From: a virus
Reading direction: 5' to 3' (one strand)
Virus record (IMG/VR): IMGVR_UViG_3300042452_000984
Coordinates: 18,632-82,631 of that record
DNA: 64,000 nucleotides
Made by a program: the position numbers and the translations under genes. Positions 1-6,079 of the stretch are shown piece after piece; position 1 is the stretch's first letter; each line of letters starts with the position of its first letter. Below the pieces are notes generated by a model. The model worked only from the letters and a program-made list of their open reading frames with translations. It did no database searches and was not told the origin of the DNA.

Positions 1-1026
1 TCCCCCCTTGCCCCCGATGACTTCAGCCAGTTTGAACCGACCGATATTATCGCGTTCCTGGATTGGTTTGAGCGACAGTACGAGGACGCGATCGCGCTTG
101 GCATTGTCGATGGCTATGTGGAGGGGGTAACCGAACCCTATTTGGTGAATATCTCCACCGGCCAACCGATACCGGAGTGGGTAGCGACCGTCCTCAAGGT
201 ACGAGAGGTGGCCCAGTGGGCGTACCAACAACAGGAACCGATTGCCGCCCGCCTGCGCCGCAACTTGGCCGCCATCATCCCGGATGACCAGGTGGCAGGC
301 TACGCCGCCCGGTTCAGGGTGACACCGCAGGACATTGCTAACGTCCCCCCGGCGGTGAGGGAAAGCTTTAACCAGGGCGCTCGCTTTTCATTGGACTGGG
401 TGAAACGCCTATCCGATGACGCCCGGGGCATGATGCGCGATGTGCTGGCGGTGGAGTCGCTAAAGAACCGTAACCCCGCCGGGGCCGTACCCATCCTTGA
501 AAACCTATTGCGCCGCGATCTAATCGCCCAGGAGCTAGGCGCTGACCCTAGCGCTGTCACCCCGGCCATGGTGCAGGAGTGGTTGATTAATACCGAGTCA
601 CGGTTGTTAAATGCGATCGCGTCCCGGGCGCAGACCATCTCCCGCACCGAATCTATGCGGATGATGAACCTAGGCATCCTGGCCACGCTAGAGGCAAGCG
701 AACAACGGTTGGCCTACGTCATGCCCCACGCGGGCTCCTGCGAGCATTGCCGCCGGTTGATTGACGGTCGCGTTTTTACAATAGAGGTGCTAAAGCGCAA
801 CCTATTTGCTAATTTTGGCGTTCGCCCTGATGCTTGGGTAGCCAGCCTACCTCAGCACCCTAACTGTCGCCATTCGGCTGGCAAGATACCGGTTAAATTC
901 AGGCGCAAGCTTGTCAACCTGGACATCCCACCAGAGGGGCTGGTGCTGCAATACTACGGCTTGCCTGGCGGTAAAACATCCATGGATGCCTTGGAACTGC
1001 CAGAGGTGGAATGGCTAGAGCCCTAG
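1..1026 (+). CDS. Phage head morphogenesis protein (Mu F / SPP1 gp7-like), 5' partial
   Basis: The frame is open from base 1, so the true start lies upstream; GTG at 118 is only the first internal start-like codon. The C-terminal third has a CEHC pair (about 739-750) followed some 35 residues later by an HPNCRH motif, the Cys/His pattern of Mu F-like minor head proteins. Family knowledge: these sit inside the procapsid near the portal and are needed for head assembly or DNA ejection. Order fits, because portal and another head gene end the window and protease, scaffold and capsid follow from 6080. The start is probably the partial gene at 63969-64000, if the genome is circular. Role firm, exact function inferred. 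Confidence 0.85.
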   Translation, partial: SPLAPDDFSQFEPTDIIAFLDWFERQYEDAIALGIVDGYVEGVTEPYLVNISTGQPIPEWVATVLKVREVAQWAYQQQEPIAARLRRNLAAIIPDDQVAGYAARFRVTPQDIANVPPAVRESFNQGARFSLDWVKRLSDDARGMMRDVLAVESLKNRNPAGAVPILENLLRRDLIAQELGADPSAVTPAMVQEWLINTESRLLNAIASRAQTISRTESMRMMNLGILATLEASEQRLAYVMPHAGSCEHCRRLIDGRVFTIEVLKRNLFANFGVRPDAWVASLPQHPNCRHSAGKIPVKFRRKLVNLDIPPEGLVLQYYGLPGGKTSMDALELPEVEWLEP

Positions 1027-1265
1027 CTAAGTCCCAGGATCGTCAGCCTGTCTTGATCGTAATCCTCTAATACTAGAACGCACTCCGCTCCATTGCAGAT
1101 GAAGTTGAGCGTGATCTGGGTATCTACATGACTCTTTAGCCATCGGGCTGCCACCGCCCCGCAGGCGCCATCCACGCCCTTAAAACGCAAGCGATCGCCA
1201 TCGCTGACAATGTACAGCGCATTTTCTCCGGGAACATACCGAAAACTTTTGAGCGTCATGTGCAT
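1023..1265 (-). CDS. Hypothetical protein, 80 aa
   Basis: Short leftward gene convergent with the head gene, overlapping its end by 4 nt. Starts are possible at 1265 or at the in-frame ATG at 1259 (Met-His-Met start); a GGAG/AAGGGG purine stretch lies upstream. The protein is a mix of short beta-like segments and ends with a D-rich stretch before a leucine tail. I do not recognise a family. It stands alone on its strand and shares the 1266-1403 intergenic space with the divergent secreted-peptide gene, so it could be controlled by the same operator-like elements. Confidence 0.6.
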   Translation of the reverse strand: MHMTLKSFRYVPGENALYIVSDGDRLRFKGVDGACGAVAARWLKSHVDTQITLNFICNGAECVLVLEDYDQDRLTILGLS

Positions 1266-1298
1266 GGCTAGCCCCTTCTCCGTGAAATCACTAGATTA

Positions 1299-1339
1299 TT
1301 GCATATTTGCTTGACCATTGCTTATTTGCAATATACTAT
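1299..1339 (+). promoter_or_regulatory. Sigma70-type promoter with operator-like inverted repeat in the spacer
   Basis: TTGACC (1311-1316), a 17-nt spacer and TACTAT (1334-1339) form a good vegetative promoter facing the gene at 1404. The spacer is almost wholly filled by ATTGCTTATTTGCAAT (1317-1332), whose ends are an inverted repeat (ATTGC/GCAAT); a related TTGCATATTTGC sits just upstream at 1299-1310. The same motif recurs near other promoters in this genome. A repressor bound in the spacer would block the promoter; that is inference. Confidence 0.6.
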
Positions 1340-1367
1340 TTGAAATGTGAGCCACGGGGTTCACGAC

Positions 1368-1391
1368 ACTCAAAAGACCACTCAAAAGACC
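1368..1391 (+). repeat. Tandem 12-mer ACTCAAAAGACC x2 in a 5' leader
   Basis: Two perfect head-to-tail copies (1368-1379 and 1380-1391) lie between the promoter and the ribosome binding site of the secreted-peptide gene. Exact copies occur on the minus strand at 40745-40756, touching another gene start, and at 56556-56567 in a terminator arm; an 11/12 copy is at 60471-60482 upstream of a small leftward gene. Confidence 0.7.
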
Positions 1392-1403
1392 ACGGAGAAG
1401 ACT

Positions 1404-1712
1404 ATGAAAAGCTTTATTGTTGCCACCCTGATCGCTACCCTGCTCCCCACCGCTGCCATGGCCACCACCGGGATGCCCGGGCGAGGCGGGGATGGGCACT
1501 GCCCCATCAAGGAGTTGGCCACAGACCCCGACTGCGCCCGCGAGGGCGCCCAATGGCGGGGCACTGGCCGGGAGCAAGCCAAGTCTAAGCGGGACGAATT
1601 CCCCCAGTGCCGAGCTAGCGGTGGCGGTCAGCAGACCGTCTACACCTGCAAGGGTAACCCCCGCAATGAGTTCCCTGGCGATCGCCCCCGGCAACCCCGC
1701 CACCTTGGCTAA
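1404..1712 (+). CDS. Small secreted protein with signal peptide, 102 aa
   Basis: ATG at 1404 is chosen over an in-frame start at 1347 because GGAG lies 8 nt upstream and the protein then begins with a standard signal peptide: Met-Lys, a hydrophobic core, then a cleavage-like AMA at residues 18-20. The mature part is short, hydrophilic and Cys-containing (Gly-rich start, one Cys near each end of the basic middle). No family recognised. It has its own promoter and leader repeats, so it is probably an independently expressed moron gene exported to the periplasm. Candidate roles are lysogenic conversion or superinfection exclusion, but nothing in the sequence decides this. Confidence 0.65.
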   Translation: MKSFIVATLIATLLPTAAMATTGMPGRGGDGHCPIKELATDPDCAREGAQWRGTGREQAKSKRDEFPQCRASGGGQQTVYTCKGNPRNEFPGDRPRQPRHLG

Positions 1713-1727
1713 TTGACTGACCCTTTG

Positions 1728-1752
1728 GGGCTGGCTTCGGCTGGCCCCCATT
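1728..1752 (+). terminator. Possible hairpin terminator
   Basis: A GC-rich stem (GGGGCTGGC against GCTGGCCCC, two wobble pairs) around a TTCG turn follows the secreted-peptide gene. The T-tract after it is weak (ATTTCGTTT), so termination is plausible rather than certain. Confidence 0.45.
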
Positions 1753-1779
1753 TCGTTTATTTAGGAGAACCAGGCAACT

Positions 1780-2550
1780 ATGGCAGACATTGATCCAAAT
1801 TTGGCGATCGCACTCGCGTTAGAGGAGATCGCGGCATCCTTGAAGGCGATTGCGCTATCGGCAATACCCAAAAGTACTCAGCCCCTAGGCTTCCAGGCGG
1901 ACGCCGGGCGGCCAGAGTTTATCTTTGCCAACCTTGTCAAAGGGAATGGCGATGGCTGGTATCGGCTACTGGAAAATAACCAACAGGAAACCATGCCCCC
2001 TGCGTTCTGGGGTTTGGTGAAGGATTTGCGGTTTGTCCAGCGGGAACGGCGAGGCGAAGACGTTACCAAACTCGACTTGGTGATGGAGGGTGAAGACGGC
2101 AAGACTTATATTTTCGAGTCTGGCGCCCAGTCATTTTTTAGCCGCTCCCTACTGACCGCCTTAAGCCTATGCCCTGTAGCTGACTTACAGCAACCCATTC
2201 GATTGTTTAGCTACATTTCAGAGCTACAGACCGGCGACAAAACTCTAAACGTCAGCATCACCTCGCAATCCGGCAAGCTCCAGGCTAGCTGGAAGGCGGA
2301 TGACGACTGGCGGGCGATCGCTACCGAGGCAAAAACCAGGGTTTACAAAGCCTTGGGCAAAGAAGCGCCAGCACCGGAACCCACCACCCAACCAGCGGCA
2401 CCGCCACCAACCCGCAATAGTCCCCCGGCAGGTAATCCACCTGGCGGAGCCCGCGATCGCATTGCCCAACGTGCCAACGCTAAGCCCGTCGCCGCTAAAG
2501 TGACAGACTCGCGGGCGGCAACTGATTGGGATGAAGAGATACCGTTCTAG
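1780..2550 (+). CDS. Putative ssDNA-binding protein with SSB-type acidic tail, 256 aa
   Basis: The last eight residues, DWDEEIPF, match the acidic tip of bacterial SSB proteins, which ends in D-D-D-I-P-F and recruits replication and repair partners. It is preceded by a Pro/Ala/Arg-rich linker (about residues 195-240), as in SSB. The N-terminal 190 residues do not show a canonical SSB sequence but alternate short beta-like strands. AGGAG sits upstream of ATG 1780. It heads a tightly spaced series (1780-5562) that includes a sliding clamp, which fits a DNA-replication role. Function is inferred from the tail and context; the core could be another nucleic-acid-binding fold. Confidence 0.65.
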   Translation: MADIDPNLAIALALEEIAASLKAIALSAIPKSTQPLGFQADAGRPEFIFANLVKGNGDGWYRLLENNQQETMPPAFWGLVKDLRFVQRERRGEDVTKLDLVMEGEDGKTYIFESGAQSFFSRSLLTALSLCPVADLQQPIRLFSYISELQTGDKTLNVSITSQSGKLQASWKADDDWRAIATEAKTRVYKALGKEAPAPEPTTQPAAPPPTRNSPPAGNPPGGARDRIAQRANAKPVAAKVTDSRAATDWDEEIPF

Positions 2551-2558
2551 GAGTAGTT

Positions 2559-2756
2559 ATGAACCAACCTATTCAGCTATCGACTGAGGCAGAGTTTGCG
2601 ATCGCCCAATTTCAGCGATCGCTAGAAAGCCTGGAGTTTACCCGGGAAAACTTCAACGAACTCAAGACCATCGCCCTTGGCTTAAAGCGTCTGGAGGCGG
2701 CCCAACGGGCGTTTCTGGTAGCTCAGGTAAAAGAGTCCTGGGGGAGGCCATTATGA
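2559..2756 (+). CDS. Hypothetical small helical protein, 65 aa
   Basis: ATG follows AGGAG by a few bases and the gene ends in a 4-nt overlap with the next one, so it is clearly part of the operon. The protein is predicted mostly helical, rich in Glu, Leu and Ala, with no Cys and no membrane segment. No family recognised. Position between an SSB-like protein and a Cys-rich small protein suggests a DNA-metabolism accessory role, which is only inference. Confidence 0.7.
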   Translation: MNQPIQLSTEAEFAIAQFQRSLESLEFTRENFNELKTIALGLKRLEAAQRAFLVAQVKESWGRPL

Positions 2757-2986
2757 CCAACCTCAACCGCCTAGTTGACTTAATGCGACAAGCCCGACAG
2801 CGGGCAGTATCGGAGCGATCGCTAGTCATGCCCACTAGCTACTCATCGCGCCGTGGCGTTTCCCATGCTTTTCTCTGTTTGAACTGCAAGTTCTACAACC
2901 CTACCACCCAAGCTTACTTGCGGTGTGCGGTTCACCCTGAAGGGCCGAAGAGCGATACCTTCTGCACTGACAAGGAGGAGCGATGA
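2753..2986 (+). CDS. Small Cys-rich, probably zinc-binding protein, 77 aa
   Basis: ATG overlaps the previous stop (ATGA) and the end overlaps the next start by 4 nt. The second half holds CLNC, then a Cys 14 residues on followed by a His, and a final FC near the C-terminus, a spacing that suits one zinc site. The N-terminus is basic and helical. I do not recognise a named family. Such small zinc-ribbon proteins are common in phage early operons. Confidence 0.7.
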   Translation: MTNLNRLVDLMRQARQRAVSERSLVMPTSYSSRRGVSHAFLCLNCKFYNPTTQAYLRCAVHPEGPKSDTFCTDKEER

Positions 2987-3525
2987 GGAGACTGTTATTG
3001 CTCGACCACACCGCCCTGGTGCAGCACCGGAATGGCCCCGGTGTCTACATCAACAACCGGGACAATATGACATTGGTTCCAGGCATTCTAGGCGCCCTGG
3101 AGCCCTACGTTGACAGGAACTACAACGTCGCCATCTGTAGCAACCAGGGCGGCGTCGAGAAAGGCCACCTAGCGTTCGGTGCTTGCCAAAACCTATTCGG
3201 TGAAATGTTCAAGCTGTCCAACTATTGGGTTCAGGCCATTTGGTTTTGCCCCCTAGCCCGGGGCAGCACCGGCAGTTATGCCATTCAAATGACGATGCCC
3301 TACGAACCCAAGACCTATACCAAATGCCAAAAGTATGCCACCACCGGCTACCGGATGCCCCAGGCGGGCATGATTTTGGCCGCCATGGACTGGTTTGGGG
3401 TAACGCCTGAGCAGACCACCATGGTGGGCTTACAGCCGGAGGCTTACTATGCCGCCGCTGATGCAGGCGTCAAAAAGTTTGTCCACAGTTCGTACTTTGT
3501 TGAAAAAGCGGGAGTATTGCAATGA
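2983..3525 (+). CDS. HAD-superfamily-like protein with degenerate active site, 180 aa
   Basis: The layout is that of HAD-IIIA phosphatases of the PNK-3'-phosphatase/histidinol-phosphatase type: motif I at residues 8-10, an SNQGG loop (motif II) at about 53-57, MPQAGM (motif III region) at 125-130 and an AAADAG segment near 157-162. Motif I reads DHT rather than DxD, and the motif IV region reads GLQPEAYY where active enzymes have GDxxxD, so both metal-binding aspartates there are missing. It may be a non-catalytic or altered-chemistry relative. Both ends overlap neighbours by 4 nt, tying it to the clamp gene. Confidence 0.65.
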   Translation: MRRLLLLDHTALVQHRNGPGVYINNRDNMTLVPGILGALEPYVDRNYNVAICSNQGGVEKGHLAFGACQNLFGEMFKLSNYWVQAIWFCPLARGSTGSYAIQMTMPYEPKTYTKCQKYATTGYRMPQAGMILAAMDWFGVTPEQTTMVGLQPEAYYAAADAGVKKFVHSSYFVEKAGVLQ

Positions 3526-4640
3526 AATTTACAGTAGATGCGGGTGATCTGGCAGAGGCGATCGCGCTGTGCGATCGCGCTATCCCTAAGCGCCCTAGCC
3601 GCCCTATCCTGGGCCACATGCTAATGCAGCTAGACAATGGCAGCCTTACCCTAAAAGGGTTTGACGAGGCGCTAGGGATTAGCTTCTCGTTGCCAGTGGA
3701 TATGGAGCAATCCGGTGATTGTTGCATATCCCCAACCTACCTAAAGCCCATCCTGGAGCGCCTATCCGGGCAGGTGGCCTTAGACCTGCAATACCCTGTC
3801 CTGGTGCTAACCACCCTGGGCGCCGAGTACCGGATTAACACCCTCCTGGCTGAGGACTACCCCAACTTGCCCGAGGTGGACGGTACCCCGGTGGAGTTGT
3901 CTATCTCGTCAGAGGAACTACGAGCCGCGATCGCGGCTACGGTGTTCTGCGCCAGTACTGACGAAAGCAAGCAGGTACTTACCGGCGTTCACTTCTCCGT
4001 TACCCCCGGCGAAGGGGGGGAGGCAGGGGTGATGGAGTTAGCGGCCACCGATGGCCATCGGATGATCGCCTACCCGCTACCCGGTAGCGTTGTCATCCCC
4101 GATGACTATCGCCCCGTCACCCTGCCCGGGAAGAGCCTGCGGGAACTGCTAACCGTCCTGAAGGGCGAGGGTGCCGTCAAGCTGACGTTTGATGACGTGT
4201 CTGTGCGTGCCCTATGCGGGGACACCGAGCTCTATAGCCGGGTTATCGAGGGGCAATACCCCAACTACCGGCAGCTATTCCCCAAGGTGTTCTCTAAGGT
4301 GGCGACCTGCGATCGCAAGCCATTCTTAGCCGCCCTCGATCGCACCTTGGTGGTGGCCGGTGAAAACAAGGACATCGTTAAGCTGGAGTTTGACACCACT
4401 GGGCTGGTGATGAGTGCAGAGGCAAAAGAAGCGGCCAAAGCTCAGGAACATGTCGAGGGCGTAACCTGTAGCGAACCCATCACCCTAGCGGGGAACGGTA
4501 AGTACATCAAGGAGGCGCTAACCAATGCGATCGTGGGTGAAACCTTCACTATGGAAATGAATAAGCCAGAAAGCCCAGTGGTTTTTACAGATGGGTCCCC
4601 GGCGACCTATTTAATGATGCCCATTCAGATTAGGGGTTAA
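3522..4640 (+). CDS. dnaN: DNA polymerase III beta sliding clamp
   Basis: Full-length (372 aa) beta clamp. It shows the three-domain layout, the family hallmark ATDGHR at residues 175-180 and the expected C-terminal end YLMMPIQIRG, close to the YLMPxR ending that lines the partner-binding pocket. The clamp encircles DNA and tethers polymerase and other enzymes. ATG 3522 overlaps the previous stop by 4 nt. No polymerase is encoded in the window, so this clamp must work with host enzymes or with phage proteins that have clamp-binding peptides (see 6080, 23795 and 25333). It is close enough to bacterial DnaN to be certain of the fold, and divergent enough to be a phage copy. Confidence 0.92.
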   Translation: MKFTVDAGDLAEAIALCDRAIPKRPSRPILGHMLMQLDNGSLTLKGFDEALGISFSLPVDMEQSGDCCISPTYLKPILERLSGQVALDLQYPVLVLTTLGAEYRINTLLAEDYPNLPEVDGTPVELSISSEELRAAIAATVFCASTDESKQVLTGVHFSVTPGEGGEAGVMELAATDGHRMIAYPLPGSVVIPDDYRPVTLPGKSLRELLTVLKGEGAVKLTFDDVSVRALCGDTELYSRVIEGQYPNYRQLFPKVFSKVATCDRKPFLAALDRTLVVAGENKDIVKLEFDTTGLVMSAEAKEAAKAQEHVEGVTCSEPITLAGNGKYIKEALTNAIVGETFTMEMNKPESPVVFTDGSPATYLMMPIQIRG

Positions 4641-4642
4641 CC

Positions 4643-4822
4643 ATGGACCTACAGCCCGGTTACGCGATCGCCTATCGTCCATCCACGGAAGAGCCCTGGC
4701 AGCAAGCGTCTGTCTTTGCGGTCATTGGCGACAAGGTGATGGTTAAGTTGCCCCTGGGCGGCAACACGTCCAGAATCGTCACGGTGGACATTGACAGTGG
4801 TTTGATAGGGCCACCGTTCTGA
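4643..4822 (+). CDS. Hypothetical small protein, 59 aa
   Basis: ATG 4643 is two bases after the clamp stop and the TGA overlaps the next ATG (TGATG), so it is translationally coupled on both sides. The protein begins Met-Asp-Leu-Gln-Pro-Gly and has a beta-rich pattern with alternating Val/Ile, like small SH3/OB-type barrels. No family recognised. Confidence 0.6.
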   Translation: MDLQPGYAIAYRPSTEEPWQQASVFAVIGDKVMVKLPLGGNTSRIVTVDIDSGLIGPPF

Positions 4823-5562
4823 TGCAGGAGTTTTACATAGGCTGGCATCAGCCCGTCAACGGCCTGTCTGGCTGCGGGGATTTTCCCCGGTGCATGGTGT
4901 CAGTCAATCGACTTCTAAGGCGTCGCTCTCCCTTCCCGGTTCAGTCCTGGATATTGGATAGCGGCGCTTTTACTCGCATTGCTGGCGGACAAGGGCACCT
5001 GCCATTAGAAGACTATGCCAAAGAGATCCGGCGATGGGCAAAAAACGGCAACCTTGTGGCAGCTGTGGCACAGGACTATATGTGTGAACCATTTATCCTT
5101 GGCAAGACCGGGCTAACAATCCAAGACCACCAACGGCTAACCATAGAGAACTACGATCGCCTGCTTGCCCTAAATACCGGCGTCTATATCATGCCAGTAT
5201 TACAGGGCTACTCTCCCGCTGACTACGTTAGACACCTGCACGATTACGGCGATCGCTTGCACCATGGACAATGGGTAGGGGTGGGTTCTGTCTGCAAGCG
5301 AAACAGCAACCCTGGGGCAATTGAAGCCGTCTTGATGGCGATTAAGGCGGCCCGCCCCGATCTGAGGTTGCACGGGTTTGGCGTTAAGAAGACCGCCCTA
5401 GAATCTTCAATTGTGTGGGACTTACTTTACTCAGCAGACAGCCAAGCCCATAGCTTTGCAGCACGGATGGAGAACCGAAACGCCAATTGCCCAAAGGTTG
5501 CGCTTAATTACGCCAAAGGCATCGGCAGCCCCTTGCAGGCATCCATATTTTCAGCGTTCTGA
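4822..5562 (+). CDS. DpdA-like transglycosylase for 7-deazaguanine DNA modification
   Basis: Similar in plan to phage DpdA, DNA relatives of tRNA-guanine transglycosylase that swap guanine in DNA for a 7-deazaguanine base. Visible: DSGAF at 46-50, an Asp at 85 in AQDY, QG at 128-129, VGVGSV at 162-167, HGFGV at 184-188 and a late SADSQAHSFAAR segment (Asp 206, Arg 215), matching the order of TGT active-site and binding loops. No preQ0 synthesis genes are seen, so the precursor would come from the host queuosine pathway. Last gene of the 1780-5562 operon. The family call is from memory of motif order, not a search. Confidence 0.72.
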   Translation: MQEFYIGWHQPVNGLSGCGDFPRCMVSVNRLLRRRSPFPVQSWILDSGAFTRIAGGQGHLPLEDYAKEIRRWAKNGNLVAAVAQDYMCEPFILGKTGLTIQDHQRLTIENYDRLLALNTGVYIMPVLQGYSPADYVRHLHDYGDRLHHGQWVGVGSVCKRNSNPGAIEAVLMAIKAARPDLRLHGFGVKKTALESSIVWDLLYSADSQAHSFAARMENRNANCPKVALNYAKGIGSPLQASIFSAF

Positions 5563-5572
5563 TGCCGCACCC

Positions 5573-5616
5573 AAAACAAAACACCCCGGCCAAATGACGA
5601 CCGGGGTGTTTTGTTG
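5573..5616 (+). terminator. Strong rho-independent terminator
   Basis: Stem AACAAAACACCCCGG (5575-5589) against CCGGGGTGTTTTGTT (5601-5615) with an 11-nt loop and T-rich descending arm closes the 1780-5562 operon. Because the arm is A-rich on the other side it can also end the leftward gene at 5628. Confidence 0.85.
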
Positions 5617-5627
5617 CTTGGATGACG

Positions 5628-5897
5628 CTATTCAACCTCAGCCTTCCTAAGAGCTTGCCAAATGTCTTGAAAATCAGTCTCTTCCTCAAGGTTAATAGGC
5701 TCGCACTCTTCTAACGCGGCTAAAGCTTGGGCGGCATAATACTCGCCAGAGGCGTAATCGTCAAAGATTTTGATAACAGTAGGGCTTACGTTTTCGGCCA
5801 TTAACCCAGAATAGGGATTAACGTTTGTGTCAGCATTTAACCGAGAAAAAGCTTGATTGATTTGAGTGGCATAGTCAGCAGCAGTAGCAGTAGTCAT
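5628..5897 (-). CDS. Hypothetical acidic protein, 89 aa
   Basis: Start chosen at 5897 because GGAG lies upstream at normal spacing; a start at 5930 would fall in the -10 box. The product is acidic, largely helical, with a Glu-rich C-terminal third (EECEPINLEEE). It is monocistronic, with a near-consensus promoter and a shared terminator. No family recognised. A lone, strongly promoted, leftward gene between two rightward operons is typical of a moron or a lysogeny-expressed gene. Confidence 0.7.
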   Translation of the reverse strand: MTTATAADYATQINQAFSRLNADTNVNPYSGLMAENVSPTVIKIFDDYASGEYYAAQALAALEECEPINLEEETDFQDIWQALRKAEVE

Positions 5898-5929
5898 AAT
5901 TGGTAACTCCAAGTGGTTCAACAATTTCA

Positions 5930-5958
5930 ATAGTAAAAGACCTTTATCGTATTGTCAA
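5930..5958 (-). promoter_or_regulatory. Near-consensus sigma70 promoter for the 5628-5897 gene
   Basis: On the minus strand TTGACA (5953-5958), exactly 17 nt, then TACTAT (5930-5935), followed by a 32-nt leader to ATG 5897. A TTTATCG/CGATAAA inverted pair overlaps the -35 region and could be an operator. Confidence 0.75.
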
Positions 5959-6018
5959 CACTTTTCGATAAATTAGTTAAACCGTCGCGATCGCGTGTCA
6001 ACCCAACCATTTCTCGAA

Positions 6019-6045
6019 CCTACGCTAAGATAGGCATAGCGTAGG
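6019..6045 (+). promoter_or_regulatory. Inverted repeat with promoter-like CTAAGATAGGC element
   Basis: CCTACGCTA (6019-6027) and TAGCGTAGG (6037-6045) are perfect 9-bp arms around AGATAGGCA. The left arm and loop contain GCTAAGATAGGC (6024-6035), one of several related elements found upstream of rightward genes (32538, 41596, 60813). It lies 45-56 nt before the protease gene and may be its promoter or operator. A following T-rich tract could also make it a terminator. Confidence 0.5.
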
Positions 6046-6079
6046 CATAATTTATTTTTTCCTAGTCCGTATCTCCTCC

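Noticed and set aside
1296-1751. 151-codon minus-strand frame opposite the secreted peptide
   Set aside because: It runs through a well-formed rightward promoter, leader and signal-peptide gene and has no ribosome site.
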